Part shown: positions 36,614 to 46,191 of the stretch, piece by piece
Position numbering within the stretch: position 1 is the first letter of the stretch
How the letters are laid out: every line of letters starts with the position of its first letter
From: Gammaproteobacteria bacterium
Lineage (GTDB): Bacteria > Pseudomonadota > Gammaproteobacteria > Arenicellales > JAJDZL01
Direction of reading: 5' to 3'
Length of the DNA: 56,158 nt
Assembly: GCA_022823405.1 (NCBI GenBank)
Contig: JAJDXD010000081.1
Span: 1-56,158, forward strand
Notes under the pieces: model-generated
Databases searched by the model: none
What the model saw: the letters and a program-made list of their open reading frames with translations, nothing else
Told to the model about the DNA's origin: nothing
Program-made: the position numbers and the translations under genes

Positions 36614-38137
36614 TCATCCCGAGCCTGTTCCAGCATTTGCCCGTCGGCGTTTTTGCAGTTTTTGCAGCATGGGATAGCAGATTAACGCGACGGCAATTGC
36701 AATACAAACCGCAGAGATGGGGCGGGTGAGGAAAATGCTGACATCGCCATGAGAACCCAGCAGGGACTGTCGCAATGAGCGTTCAGCAAGAGGCCCAAGC
36801 ACGATTGCCAGGACAGCGGGGGCAACCGGATAATTGAGTTTCCTGAGCAAATAACCAACAACTCCAAAAAGCAGCATCAGCCATACGTCATGCATGGTTT
36901 GGGTAGGTGCATAGCCCCCGACTACGCACAGAATGTATATCACCGGTGCGAGAATGCTGAAGGGCAGTGTGAGAATCTTGACGAATAGCGGGATGAACGC
37001 CAGATTGATCAGTAGCGTGGCAAAATTTGCAATGTACAGCGAACCGATCAGTCCCCAGACGAATTCTGGGTTTTCAGTAAACAAAAGCGGTCCTGGTCGC
37101 AGTCCCCAGATAATCATTCCGCCGAGCAGAATCGCGGTAGTCGGAGATCCGGGAATTCCCAATGTGATCATCGGCAGCATGGAACCTGTCGAGGCAGCGT
37201 TATTGGCTGCTTCCGGTGCAGCGACACCTGAAATATTCCCCTTACCAAAACTATCCGGATCTTTGCTGAAGGTTTTTGCAAGACCGTAGGACATAAGCGA
37301 TGCCGGGGTAGCGCCTGCCGCTGGCAGGGTTCCGACAAAATACCCCAAGGCTGAACCCATACTTGTCGTCTTGATGTAATTCCTGATGTCCTTGAAATTG
37401 TGTTTCATCCGCTGCCAGGAAATGGTCACCTTATGAACCATTACCTCGCCTCTGGTGGTTTCAAGGGTCCAGAGCATTTCACCGATACCGTAGATGCCGA
37501 TTGCAAGCACTAAAAAGTTGATTCCATGAAGAAAACCGTCGATATCACCGAAGATCAGCCTCGGCTGACCTGAGATGATATCCAGTCCAACGGAAGCCAT
37601 TACCAGTCCGATCAGGATGGAGAACACGGTTTTGGGAATGTCATCTCCACCAAGGCCGATAAATGTCGCAAAGGCCAATACCATGAGTGCGAATTCTTCG
37701 GGTGGACCAAACTTGAGTGCGAAAGATGCCAAAGGCGGTGCGAACGCGGTGAATAGCACGACTGAAATCGTACCGCCCACGAACGATGCAACAGCAGCAG
37801 CAGTCAATGCCCTGTCGGCATGCCCTGCCTGTGCTAGAGGTCGGCCATCAAAAACTGTTGCTACCGCAGTTGAAGCGCCTGGAATTCCCAGGGTAATTGA
37901 ACTGATAGCGCCTCCATACATCGCACCGTAATAGATTGCAGCAAGGAAAATAATCGCTGCTGTCGGAGGTACCAGAAAAGTTATTGGCAACAGAATTGCA
38001 ACGCCGTTTACCGACCCGAGCCCCGGCATTGCACCAATCAGCAGCCCTAGGGTACAGCCAACAACAATCATTGTCAGATTGAGTGGCTGCATCGCCTCCG
38101 CCAGACCACCAATTAAATGCAGGACAATTTCTTCCAT
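36614..38137 (-). CDS. tctA: tripartite tricarboxylate transporter large membrane subunit TctA
   Basis: Inner-membrane subunit of 507 residues with about twelve transmembrane segments. Signatures are LIGAMPGLGSVNGVAILLPI near 33-52, YGGAISSITLGIPG, and a second matching motif TLGIPGSPTTAILLGG in the C-terminal half, reflecting the internal repeat. With TctB and the TctC binding protein it forms a secondary transporter for citrate-like or other carboxylates. It starts 150 bases after tctB. The substrate is not readable from sequence. Confidence 0.92.
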   Translation of the reverse strand: MEEIVLHLIGGLAEAMQPLNLTMIVVGCTLGLLIGAMPGLGSVNGVAILLPITFLVPPTAAIIFLAAIYYGAMYGGAISSITLGIPGASTAVATVFDGRPLAQAGHADRALTAAAVASFVGGTISVVLFTAFAPPLASFALKFGPPEEFALMVLAFATFIGLGGDDIPKTVFSILIGLVMASVGLDIISGQPRLIFGDIDGFLHGINFLVLAIGIYGIGEMLWTLETTRGEVMVHKVTISWQRMKHNFKDIRNYIKTTSMGSALGYFVGTLPAAGATPASLMSYGLAKTFSKDPDSFGKGNISGVAAPEAANNAASTGSMLPMITLGIPGSPTTAILLGGMIIWGLRPGPLLFTENPEFVWGLIGSLYIANFATLLINLAFIPLFVKILTLPFSILAPVIYILCVVGGYAPTQTMHDVWLMLLFGVVGYLLRKLNYPVAPAVLAIVLGPLAERSLRQSLLGSHGDVSIFLTRPISAVCIAIAVALICYPMLQKLQKRRRANAGTGSG

Positions 38138-38287
38138 TGCTAGATCAGGTGTGGCTAAGAGTGAAGTTGAATGTTGTTACTTTCTGTGAAAATTGTTGCC
38201 AATCCATAAGTTCCGATATCGGTACTGCCTATAGCAGAATCGACTGTTGTGACAAATCTTGGTTACTGACGCATCTCAATTGGAGTT

Positions 38288-38794
38288 TTACGAATACATC
38301 AAGTCGTAAATCGGATAGAACAAAGGTTCTGAAATCGATTTGGGAAGTGGGATCTTCAATGCCCATTCAAACAGGCAGAATATGAAGATCGGGACCACGA
38401 TCGTCATTGTGATTGTTACCAGCCAGGAGTGTCGGCCGACAAACTTCAAATAGAATAGAAGAAACAGAAAAAGTGCGACGTAGATGCCGAGCAGGTGCGT
38501 CACAACCAGCAGAAATACAATAGATCCGGCCGAAATCCCAACCAACAGGACAGTTTCACGTGTCATAAACAGATCAAGGTTGGTCGATTCCGGAGTTACT
38601 TTTCGAAACCATCGCACTATCGTGGCTAGGCACGCAAGCAGCATACCCGTCGACAGCCAGAATGGCCAGGCACCGGATCCCGGTCCACGTTCGGGTACCC
38701 AATCAATACGAAGTTCGGCACTCTTGATCATCAATCCAATTGAGCAGAGCGCCAGCAATATAGCGATTAAGAGTTCTGCGGTTCGAACTGTCAT
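38288..38794 (-). CDS. tctB: tripartite tricarboxylate transporter small membrane subunit TctB
   Basis: Four-helix inner-membrane protein of 168 residues. The N-terminal helix is followed by VPERGPGSGAWPFWLSTGML, matching the TctB pattern G-P-G-x-x-P-F, with further helices to PLPKSISEPLFYPI. ATG 38794 is taken; a GTG two codons upstream is an alternative. It lies between tctC and tctA and is separated from tctC by a hairpin-bearing gap. Confidence 0.85.
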   Translation of the reverse strand: MTVRTAELLIAILLALCSIGLMIKSAELRIDWVPERGPGSGAWPFWLSTGMLLACLATIVRWFRKVTPESTNLDLFMTRETVLLVGISAGSIVFLLVVTHLLGIYVALFLFLLFYLKFVGRHSWLVTITMTIVVPIFIFCLFEWALKIPLPKSISEPLFYPIYDLMYS

Positions 38795-38893
38795 TGTCAC
38801 TTACTACTCAGTTTAGTTCTGCTGTTCCGGGTTGGGAAAGTCTGAAATTTGAGCAAATCAATCCAAGTCGTGTTCATCCAGGATTGTTGCCAG

Positions 38894-38929
38894 GTACCGC
38901 AAACCGGTACGACGTAAACGTCGCACCGG
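38894..38929 (-). promoter_or_regulatory. hairpins between tctC and tctB
   Basis: A strong stem at 38904-38929 pairs CCGGT with ACCGG and CGACGT with ACGTCG around an A-C mismatch. An alternative stem, GTACCG (38894-38899) with CGGTAC (38905-38910), shares bases with it, so the two exclude each other. There is no T-run. It lies 27 bases beyond the tctC stop, where a hairpin would stabilise the abundant binding-protein mRNA relative to the membrane subunits. Confidence 0.5.
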
Positions 38930-38955
38930 TAAGCGTTGAAGTATGTTTGAGCGAG

Positions 38956-39963
38956 TTATTCGCCTGTAATCGCGGATGCGCCGACTGATTCAATCAAGTC
39001 CTTATGCAGTGCGATTTGCTCCTGGTGATAAGTGCCTAGGTCGTCACCCGCCAGCCACTGATCACATGCCAACCCGTCATCTGTACAGAACTGTTGCCAC
39101 TCTTCCGAATCGAAGAGAGCTTTAAACAGACCAATGTACCAGTCCTGTGCTTCCTTGGACATTTCCGGAGGACCGTTGATGGAGCGCTGCATGTAGTATT
39201 GCATGTCCACGCCGAGCTCCTTCGCGGTAGGAACATCAGGATACGCAGGAAGGCGTTCTGCTGTGAACTGAACAATTGGCTTGGTCTCACCAGCTCGATA
39301 GAATTCGTTTTGTTCAGCTGGGTTGTTGACGGTTGAATCAACATGATTACCAACCAGGTTTTTCGCTACGGTCCCACCTCCGGGGAAAGGAATATAGGTT
39401 ACGTCGTATCCAAATTCTTTTTCCATCATGGCGGTCAAGATTGAATCTTCCTGGCCGGTTCCGGTTCCGCCGACTTTCCAGGTGTTACCAGCTGCTTTGA
39501 CGGCTGCTATGTAACTGTCCAGATCGGTAATATCGTCACGCGAGCTGTTCACCCAAAGCACGAAATTGTCAACGGCCATTCGACCGATTGGCGTGAAGTT
39601 TGACACATCGACACCAATACCTTGCTGGATGACAGGCGTCGTGTAGAAACTGTTCAGCGTAACCAAAATGGTGTGGTCGTCTCCTGCTTTGTCCTGAAGG
39701 TAACGAAGAGCTTCAGCTCCTGAACCCCCGGGCTTATTTATCGGAATGATCGGCCGCGGAGACAGATCTTTCTGTTCAGCCAAGCCCTGCAGCAAACGCG
39801 CTATCTGGTCTGCACCACCACCCGCGCCAGCCATAATAATCAACTCGATCGGTTTCTTGGGAGACCAATCAGCCATAGCCGGTGATTGCAGTCCTAAGCA
39901 TGTAACGACGACGGCTGCGATGAGCACGGCGATCGTTTTCATTTTTGAAATGATTGTTACCAT
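38956..39963 (-). CDS. tctC: tripartite tricarboxylate transporter substrate-binding protein TctC
   Basis: Periplasmic Bug-family binding protein of 335 residues. A signal peptide covers about 1-32 (AVLIAAVVVTCLGL core, ending AMA). The mature start WSPKKPIELIIMAGAGGGAD holds the conserved glycine-rich carboxylate-binding loop, and INKPGGSGAEALRYL is the second conserved loop. ATG 39963 follows GAGG at a suitable distance. The frame stays open upstream into a decayed tctC copy, so automated calls may over-extend it to 40134. Confidence 0.9.
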   Translation of the reverse strand: MVTIISKMKTIAVLIAAVVVTCLGLQSPAMADWSPKKPIELIIMAGAGGGADQIARLLQGLAEQKDLSPRPIIPINKPGGSGAEALRYLQDKAGDDHTILVTLNSFYTTPVIQQGIGVDVSNFTPIGRMAVDNFVLWVNSSRDDITDLDSYIAAVKAAGNTWKVGGTGTGQEDSILTAMMEKEFGYDVTYIPFPGGGTVAKNLVGNHVDSTVNNPAEQNEFYRAGETKPIVQFTAERLPAYPDVPTAKELGVDMQYYMQRSINGPPEMSKEAQDWYIGLFKALFDSEEWQQFCTDDGLACDQWLAGDDLGTYHQEQIALHKDLIESVGASAITGE

Positions 39964-40006
39964 AAGTAAATATCCTCGTTTTGGGAACTGTTTATGTTTG
40001 GCACCG

Positions 40007-40016
40007 TGGTATACCA
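40007..40016. promoter_or_regulatory. short palindrome upstream of tctC
   Basis: TGGTATACCA is a perfect 10-bp palindrome 44 bases before the tctC start. Its TATAC half sites resemble those of the three longer operator-like palindromes in this block. FadR-type GntR regulators often use such T-x-G-T-A-T-A-C-x-A sites. It lies in the tail of the decayed tctC copy, so it may be incidental. Confidence 0.3.
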
Positions 40017-40056
40017 AGTGCCACGAGTAAAGGCATTGTAAAACAAAACAAATTGA

Positions 40057-40247
40057 ATTGTATTTTTCAGTGATGGTCTGCATCAATCGTGCCATATTGT
40101 CCGCACCTCCACCTTGACCAGCCATTATTACCAAGTCAACCGGTTTTGGAGTTCAATTGCAGAAGCGACCTGCACTTGTGTCAGCGGCATAACGGCCAGT
40201 GTGCATACACTGAATGCAACTGCCATTGTTGTCTGAGATGTGAACAT
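40057..40247 (-). pseudogene. frameshifted remnant of a second tctC, N-terminal part
   Basis: From ATG 40247 the frame encodes a signal peptide (TTMAVAFSVCTLAVMPLTQ, ending VASA). After a shift near 40150 the next frame gives PKPVDLVIMAGQGGGADNMA, then RLMQTITEKY. This parallels the intact TctC (PKKPIELIIMAGAGGGADQIARLLQ). Homology stops at about 40057, and the intact tctC starts 93 bases further on. The remnant is therefore a decayed paralogue head lying just upstream of the working copy. Confidence 0.8.
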
Positions 40248-40273
40248 AGCATATCGCAAGTTTACAATACGTT

Positions 40274-40293
40274 GTATATTGTATACGATATAC
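40274..40293. promoter_or_regulatory. operator-like double palindrome (site A) between tctC remnant and sucC-like gene
   Basis: GTATATTGTATACGATATAC contains two overlapping GTATA-N3-TATAC palindromes (40274-40286 and 40281-40293). On the minus strand the first reads GTATACAATATAC, identical to site B at 54985 and one base from site C at 46350. It lies 27 bases before the start of the decayed tctC copy and 164 bases before the sucC-like operon. Regulator unknown; a GntR-type protein is a reasonable guess. Confidence 0.65.
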
Positions 40294-40456
40294 CGCTTAT
40301 CACCTTGGTTTTTCCGGAAAATACCGACCTTCAACAGCGTATTTGGTGAATCAATAATAATACTCAAAATTCAAACGCAATATATGGGTCCGCGCGTCGT
40401 TTAAAATTGAGGTTCCGTTATACACCCAAGCCGGTTCCTATTGACAGAGATGACAG

Positions 40457-41620
40457 ATGTTTGTTCATGAGTATCAGGCAAAGAAACTTCTAAAGAGATT
40501 CGGATTTTTTTTCCCAGATGGTGAAGTTGCTCACTCTGCAGGTGAAGCGCGAGCACAGGCAGAGCGTTTGCCCGGTGACGATTGGGTGGTTAAAGCGCAG
40601 ATTTTGGCTGGCGACAGAGGACGGTTTGGCGGTATCAGGAAAGCAGGGAGCGCCAGTGATGTCGAAAAAGAAACCAGGAATTTGTTGGGTAGCACTCTGG
40701 TTACGCCCCAAACAGGTACCGATGGAATTGAAGTGAATTCTGTCTACATTGAACAGGCGGTGAATATTGAGCGCGAACTCTATCTTGCCGTTCTGCTTGA
40801 CCGCTATCAGCGCGAACTGGTATTGCTGGCATCACAGCGCGGCGGAACCGGAATTGAAACTGCACTGGAGGATTCCCCTGATACACTGCATCGATTAGGT
40901 TTATCCGTCGATGAAGCCCCTGATGAAGCAGTTTTGCTTGAGTTGACGGACAAAATGGGTCTGAGCGGTGAACTCGCAAAGGACTATGTCGATACCTGCT
41001 GCAATTTGCATCGGGCAGTGAGTGAACTGGATGCGCTGTCGATCGAGCTGAATCCACTGGCTGTCATCGAAGAAAATCGATTGGCGACACTGGATGTCAA
41101 AATGGAAATCGATGACAATGCACTCTTTCGACACGACGAATACTCAGAAATTCGGGAACGCAATCGATTGCATGACCGTAAATTTCGCGCCCAAAGCGGC
41201 TTCAACTACGTGCAGCTGGATGGAAATATTGGGCTTTTGGTTGGTGGAGCCGGATTGGCACTGGCGACAATGGACCTGTTGAAGCTGCATCAGCTTGAGC
41301 CCGCTAATTTTCTGGACCTGCCACCAATTGCAACCCGACAGGATGTCGCAAATGCGTGTCAGGCCGTCTTGCAAGGTGCATCGGTTGATGCACTGTTTGT
41401 CAACGCGGTGGGAGGTGGTCTGACGCACTGTGATACGATTGCAGAAGGGTTGATCACCGTACACACGCGGGAGAAAATTCGCTGTCCCATTGTTGTTCGA
41501 TTTGCTGGCACGAAGCGCGAACACGGACTGACGCTGCTGAAGAACTACCGGGTCCCCATCGAATATGCAGATACGATGGACGAGGCAATCGAAATTTTAC
41601 GTCGCAAAGGCAGGAGATGA
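40457..41620 (+). CDS. ATP-grasp acyl-CoA ligase beta subunit, divergent SucC/MtkA type
   Basis: Beta subunit of an ADP-forming acid-CoA ligase, 387 residues. It opens VHEYQAKKLLKRFG, and the ATP-grasp lysine is in WVVKAQILAGDRG. The segments IERELYLAVLLDR and ASQRGG resemble malate-CoA ligase MtkA more than succinate-CoA ligase. Several near-invariant stretches are altered: the usual FLDIGGGA reads FLDLPPIA, and VNIFGGI reads VNAVGGG. It therefore probably uses a different acid from the second pair. It is first in a four-gene run with its alpha partner 4 bases on. Confidence 0.75.
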   Translation: MFVHEYQAKKLLKRFGFFFPDGEVAHSAGEARAQAERLPGDDWVVKAQILAGDRGRFGGIRKAGSASDVEKETRNLLGSTLVTPQTGTDGIEVNSVYIEQAVNIERELYLAVLLDRYQRELVLLASQRGGTGIETALEDSPDTLHRLGLSVDEAPDEAVLLELTDKMGLSGELAKDYVDTCCNLHRAVSELDALSIELNPLAVIEENRLATLDVKMEIDDNALFRHDEYSEIRERNRLHDRKFRAQSGFNYVQLDGNIGLLVGGAGLALATMDLLKLHQLEPANFLDLPPIATRQDVANACQAVLQGASVDALFVNAVGGGLTHCDTIAEGLITVHTREKIRCPIVVRFAGTKREHGLTLLKNYRVPIEYADTMDEAIEILRRKGRR

Positions 41621-41624
41621 CTGG

Positions 41625-42497
41625 ATGGGTATTCTGGTCAACTCTAGAACTCAGGTGCTGTGTCAAGGTTTTACTGGCTACCGTGCTAGTTTTTTTGCGC
41701 ATCGGGCAATTGAGTATGGCACAAAAATTGTAGGCGGTGTGGTGCCTGGCCGCGGTGGTCAGACCCACTTGAATCTGCCGGTTTTCAGTACTGTAAAGGA
41801 GGCACGCGAACAGACGAATGCTTCAGCTTCGGTGCTGTTCGTACCACCGGAAGCCGCCAAGGACGCAGTGTTTGAGGCCATTGATGCCGGGATTGAACTC
41901 ATAGTCTGCATAACCGAAGGCATACCCATCCTGGATATGCTGCGAATCAAGCAACACCTCGAAAACACCTCGGCACGTCTGATCGGTCCCAATTGCCCGG
42001 GTATCATTACCCCTGGACAGTGCAACATCGGAATTATGCCCACATCCATATATCAGCAGGGAAATATCGGTGTAGTATCAAGGTCCGGTACTCTGTTCTA
42101 TGAGGCGGTTGCGCAGCTTTGTCGCGAAGGTCTCGGCCAGTCAACGTGTATTGGGATTGGTGCAGACGTCGTATCCGGAATGACTTTTGTCGACTGTCTC
42201 AAACTTTACCAGCATGATCCAGGTACCGAAGCGGTTTTGCTGATCGGTGAAATTGGTGGTGCGGTGGAGGAGGAAGCTGCCGAATATCTTGCGAGCGTAA
42301 ATTATCCCAAACCGGTGGTTGCCTATATCGCCGGACGGAATGCGCCTCCATACCTTCGTATGGGACACTCGGGTGCCATCATCGCCGCTGGCAGGGGCGG
42401 TACCGATAAAAAGATTGAAGCACTGCGGGATGCCGGTGTCACTGTAGTTAACTCACCAGTTGAAATCGGAACAACTGTTCGACGGGCAGTTCGTTAA
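41625..42497 (+). CDS. acyl-CoA ligase alpha subunit, divergent SucD/MtkB type
   Basis: Alpha subunit of 290 residues carrying the CoA-binding domain (residues 1-120) and the phosphohistidine. The active histidine is His248 in MGHSGAII, where SucD normally has [17 protein letters not shown] and [10 protein letters not shown] are conserved. SucD's GGDPVNG is replaced by GADVVSG, again pointing to altered specificity. ATG 41625 has GGAG 8 bases upstream; the frame is open to 41565 within the previous gene. Confidence 0.75.
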   Translation: MGILVNSRTQVLCQGFTGYRASFFAHRAIEYGTKIVGGVVPGRGGQTHLNLPVFSTVKEAREQTNASASVLFVPPEAAKDAVFEAIDAGIELIVCITEGIPILDMLRIKQHLENTSARLIGPNCPGIITPGQCNIGIMPTSIYQQGNIGVVSRSGTLFYEAVAQLCREGLGQSTCIGIGADVVSGMTFVDCLKLYQHDPGTEAVLLIGEIGGAVEEEAAEYLASVNYPKPVVAYIAGRNAPPYLRMGHSGAIIAAGRGGTDKKIEALRDAGVTVVNSPVEIGTTVRRAVR

Positions 42498-42559
42498 TCG
42501 AATCTGCACATTTTTGTTGTTTCCAACCAGAAACCCCAATCGATATACAGGGAGCTATC

Positions 42560-43723
42560 GTGAAAGTACACGAATTTCAGGCTAAAGAGATTCTGCGACA
42601 TGGTGAAGTCGAAACGCCGAGAGGTGTGGTTTGTCATTCGCTGGACGAGGTTCCACGAGCTTTGAAACAGCTCGGAGGAAGTGTCTGGGTCGTCAAGGCT
42701 CAAATTCATGCCGGCGGCCGCGGAAAGGGTGGTGGAGTGCGTGTTGTTCAATCTGAGGGAGATGCACTTGGCGCCGCCCGGGACATCTTGCATCGACCCC
42801 TGGTTACCCCACAAACCGGACCAGAAGGTCAAATCGTGCGAAAACTGCTGATCGAAGAAGGTATTGGAATTCAATCGGAAATCTATGCAGGGCTGGTTGT
42901 AGACCGAAGTTCGCAACGGGTTGTCTTGATGATCAGCCCGGAAGGTGGCATGGAAATCGAGGAAGTCGCCGCTGCGACTCCAGAAAAAATACTAAAAACC
43001 CAAATTGATCCCGAAGTCGGTTTAACCACTGCGGACGCTAGCGTTGCTGCTCGATTTGCAGGTGTACCTGAACCATTGATTGAAAACGCCGCCCGATTTA
43101 TTCAGGCACTTTACCGCGCCTTTTGGGACAATGATGCCTCACTTGCTGAAATTAACCCCCTGGTCGTCACGACATCAGGCGATGTTATTGCTTTGGATGC
43201 GAAGATGACCTTTGATGAGAGTGCACTGTTTCGGCATCCCGATATCGTTAAATACCGAGATCTTGATGAAGAATCGCCCGCTGAAATCGAAGCCTCGGAT
43301 GCTGGTCTGTCTTACATCTCTCTCGATGGCAATATTGGCTGTCTGGTGAACGGTGCAGGACTGGCCATGGCAACCATGGACATCATCAAATTGTATGATG
43401 GGGAGCCCGCTAACTTTCTGGATATAGGCGGTGGTGCAACAACAGAACAGGTTGTTGCAGCGTTTAAAATCATGCTTCGAAACAAGCAGGTCGAGGCCGT
43501 ACTTGTGAATATTTTCGGGGGCATTATGCGATGTGATGTGATTGCTGAAGGTCTGGTGACTGCGCTGAAGCAGATCGATACCAATGTACCGGTAGTCGTA
43601 CGTCTGGAAGGCACCAACGTTGAAACCGGACGACGCATTCTCGCAGAGTCGGGATTGACTTTAACTGTAGCAGACGATATGGATGATGCCGCGGCCAAAG
43701 TCGTACAGGCTGCAAGGAGTTAA
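42560..43723 (+). CDS. sucC: succinate-CoA ligase-like beta subunit
   Basis: ATP-grasp beta subunit of 387 residues, more canonical than the copy upstream. [38 protein letters not shown] and [11 protein letters not shown] are all standard. It starts at GTG 42560 after GGGAG. It could be the TCA-cycle succinyl-CoA synthetase or a malate-CoA ligase; no sucAB or malyl-CoA lyase gene is nearby to decide. Its alpha subunit starts 4 bases after its stop. Confidence 0.85.
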   Translation: MKVHEFQAKEILRHGEVETPRGVVCHSLDEVPRALKQLGGSVWVVKAQIHAGGRGKGGGVRVVQSEGDALGAARDILHRPLVTPQTGPEGQIVRKLLIEEGIGIQSEIYAGLVVDRSSQRVVLMISPEGGMEIEEVAAATPEKILKTQIDPEVGLTTADASVAARFAGVPEPLIENAARFIQALYRAFWDNDASLAEINPLVVTTSGDVIALDAKMTFDESALFRHPDIVKYRDLDEESPAEIEASDAGLSYISLDGNIGCLVNGAGLAMATMDIIKLYDGEPANFLDIGGGATTEQVVAAFKIMLRNKQVEAVLVNIFGGIMRCDVIAEGLVTALKQIDTNVPVVVRLEGTNVETGRRILAESGLTLTVADDMDDAAAKVVQAARS

Positions 43724-43727
43724 CGAA

Positions 43728-44606
43728 ATGTCGATTTTGATCAACCGGAACACTCGCGTGATCACGCAAGGCATGACGGGCAAGACCGGCCGCTTCCATA
43801 CAGGCAACTGTCGAGCCTATGCCAACGGTGAAGCGGCATTTGTTGCAGGTGTAACACCTGGTCGAGGTGGACAGAATGTTGATGGCATCCCAGTTTATGA
43901 TTCAGTTGCAGAAGCTAAACGAGAGACCGGTGCAACAGTATCCGTTATCTATGTGCCGCCGCCGTTCGCAGCCGCCGCAATTGACGAAGCGGTTGAAGCG
44001 GAACTGGAACTTGTCATATGCATCACGGAAGGAATTCCGGTATCTGACATGATTAAAACGCGCCGCAAAATGGAGTCAAGCAGTACGATTCTTGTTGGTC
44101 CGAACTGCCCGGGAGTAATCACGCCAGACGAAATCAAGATTGGAATAATGCCGGGTTATATTCATCAGAAGGGCCGAGTCGGTGTGGTGTCTCGTTCTGG
44201 CACTCTAACTTATGAGGTTGTCGGTCAGTTGAGAAAATTGGGCATCGGTCAGTCTACCTGTGTCGGTATTGGTGGTGACCCGGTCAACGGTACCAAGCAC
44301 AAGGATGTCATCAAGTGGTTCAATGAAGACTCAGAAACAGATGCGATTGTCATGTGCGGGGAGATTGGTGGAACCGATGAAGAAGACTGTGGTCGCTGGA
44401 TTGCTGAAAACGCCACGAAACCCGTGGCAGCTTTCATCGCAGGTGCGACAGCACCGCCCGGAAAAAGAATGGGTCACGCAGGTGCCATCATCGCGGGTGG
44501 CAAGGGGACTGCAAGGGAAAAAATTTCCGTACTCAGGGAGTGCGGGGTGCACGTTACCGAAAACCCGGCGGGTATCGGCGAGCTCGTCAAAAGCCTGATC
44601 AGTTAA
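43728..44606 (+). CDS. sucD: succinate-CoA ligase-like alpha subunit
   Basis: Alpha subunit of 292 residues. The phosphohistidine is His250 in [11 protein letters not shown], with [24 protein letters not shown] and [12 protein letters not shown] all as in SucD. ATG 43728 follows AAGGAG at 43713-43718. It ends the four-gene ligase run and is convergent with mttB, with only a weak CGAGT/ACTCG dyad (44622-44634) between them. Confidence 0.86.
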   Translation: MSILINRNTRVITQGMTGKTGRFHTGNCRAYANGEAAFVAGVTPGRGGQNVDGIPVYDSVAEAKRETGATVSVIYVPPPFAAAAIDEAVEAELELVICITEGIPVSDMIKTRRKMESSSTILVGPNCPGVITPDEIKIGIMPGYIHQKGRVGVVSRSGTLTYEVVGQLRKLGIGQSTCVGIGGDPVNGTKHKDVIKWFNEDSETDAIVMCGEIGGTDEEDCGRWIAENATKPVAAFIAGATAPPGKRMGHAGAIIAGGKGTAREKISVLRECGVHVTENPAGIGELVKSLIS

Positions 44607-44649
44607 TCTTCAGTCGAGGTGCGAGTCCGACTCGTGTGACAACAGGCGG

Positions 44650-46191
44650 TCAATGCCAGATATCAGGCATTTCGCCTTTACGTTTTGCCATGAAGGCCTG
44701 CAACTCCTCATCGATGGCTGGGTCCATTGGTGGCATTTCATATTCCGCCAGCATGCGTTTCCATTTGACATTTGCCCGTTGGGCGATGTCCGTTGAACCC
44801 TCTTCGACCCACTGCTCATAGGGCGGGGTTGTGAAGAGTTCAGATTCATAGAACGCATTTTCATAGTGATCCAGAGTATGAGCACTGCCGAAAAAGTGAC
44901 CACCCGGTCCAACCTCTTCGAACGATTCGGTTGTAAACTGGTCGGGCTCAAGTGAAACGCCTTTCACCATTGTATGGAGCGCTCCCAAGTAATCTGCATC
45001 AATTACAAGTTTTTCGTAACTGACCGTAAGGGCACTCTCCATCCATCCAGCGGCATGCAGTACAAAGTGTGCGCCGCAAAGAATTGCTGCATTGAGTGAA
45101 TTGACACTTTCGTTGGTTGAGTGTGCATCAACGCAGAGTGAACTGGTAAAACCTCCGCTACAGCGCAGTGGCACACCGAATCGTCTGGCAATCTGACCAA
45201 CAACATAAGAGGAGGCGACCGATTCTGCCGTGCCAAAGGTTGGCGAACCTGCGCGCAAATTGACGGTTGTAATGAAATTGCCAAAGACTGCGGGCGAACC
45301 GGGGCGCACCAGCTGGCCGAGCGCGACACCGACCATGACTTCGGCAAGTGACTGAACGGTAGCGGCTGCAATTGTGACTGGCCCGGTAGCACCACTCAGT
45401 ACAAATGGAACAACCACGGGGCATTGATTCGCTTCTGCATAAGCCCGCAAAGCGCCAGACATGGCACCATCATAAACCAATGGAGAATTCATGTTGATGT
45501 TGCCACTGATCACGCAGTGGCTGTCGACAAATTCTTCGCTAAACAGAATCCGAGCCATTGCAATGGAATCCAGAGCTCTCTCTCGGGTGGTAACCGAGCC
45601 CATAAAGGGCATATCGGAATAACGCATGTGAGAGTAGACCATGTCGAGATGACGTTTGTTGACTGGCAGTTCAACAGGTTCACAAACGGTTCCGCCGGAG
45701 TGATGCAGCCACGGCGACATGTAGGCGATTTTGACAATATTCTGGAAATCTTCGATCGTACCGTAGCGACGGCCGCGGTCAAGGTCTGATACAAATGGAG
45801 AACCATAAGCCGGTGCGAAAACGACATGTTTACCGCCCAGTCTGGCAGAGCGCTGTGGATTTCGGCCATGCATGACAAATTCGCTGGGCACTGTTTTGAT
45901 CAAGCTGCGTAAATAACCCCGATCAAATCGTACGCGTTCCCCCTTGACATCAGCACCACCCGCCTGTTTCCATATCCGCAGCGCTTCGTCATCGCCTCTG
46001 AATTCGACGCCAACTTCTTGAAGCAGTTCTTCTGTCTTGTCCTCAATCAGCTCAAGTCCTTCCTCACTCATCATATCGTAAGGCGGGATTTCTCTTACCA
46101 GGCCAGCGTTGATGGCTGGTGCGCAGGTCTGCAAACTTCGCCGCTTGAGTCGCCCGCGGCTGGCTACGGTTGTCTGAGGTGCAGTTGCCAT
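44650..46191 (-). CDS. MttB-family (trimethylamine methyltransferase-like) protein without pyrrolysine
   Basis: A 513-residue TIM-barrel protein of the MttB family. In this superfamily non-pyrrolysine members demethylate quaternary amines such as glycine betaine (MtgB) or proline betaine, passing the methyl to a corrinoid protein. The frame has no internal TAG, so this is the non-Pyl type. Conserved stretches include VPFVLSGATGPVTIAAATVQ and a C-terminal GPGGHFFGSAHTLDHY. No corrinoid protein or corrinoid methyltransferase is in the window. Divergent from fdhB across a gap containing operator-like site C. Substrate unknown. Confidence 0.8.
   Translation of the reverse strand: MATAPQTTVASRGRLKRRSLQTCAPAINAGLVREIPPYDMMSEEGLELIEDKTEELLQEVGVEFRGDDEALRIWKQAGGADVKGERVRFDRGYLRSLIKTVPSEFVMHGRNPQRSARLGGKHVVFAPAYGSPFVSDLDRGRRYGTIEDFQNIVKIAYMSPWLHHSGGTVCEPVELPVNKRHLDMVYSHMRYSDMPFMGSVTTRERALDSIAMARILFSEEFVDSHCVISGNINMNSPLVYDGAMSGALRAYAEANQCPVVVPFVLSGATGPVTIAAATVQSLAEVMVGVALGQLVRPGSPAVFGNFITTVNLRAGSPTFGTAESVASSYVVGQIARRFGVPLRCSGGFTSSLCVDAHSTNESVNSLNAAILCGAHFVLHAAGWMESALTVSYEKLVIDADYLGALHTMVKGVSLEPDQFTTESFEEVGPGGHFFGSAHTLDHYENAFYESELFTTPPYEQWVEEGSTDIAQRANVKWKRMLAEYEMPPMDPAIDEELQAFMAKRKGEMPDIWH

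Noticed and set aside
37575..37931. Plus-strand frame of 118 codons opposite tctA
   Set aside because: It is the antisense of a conserved membrane gene; the low-complexity product follows from TctA codons. The similar frame at 35435-35641 only served to reveal the tctA remnant.
38956..40134. tctC with a 57-residue longer N-terminus
   Set aside because: The extension reads through the tail of a decayed second tctC; the signal peptide and ribosome binding site place the start at 39963.
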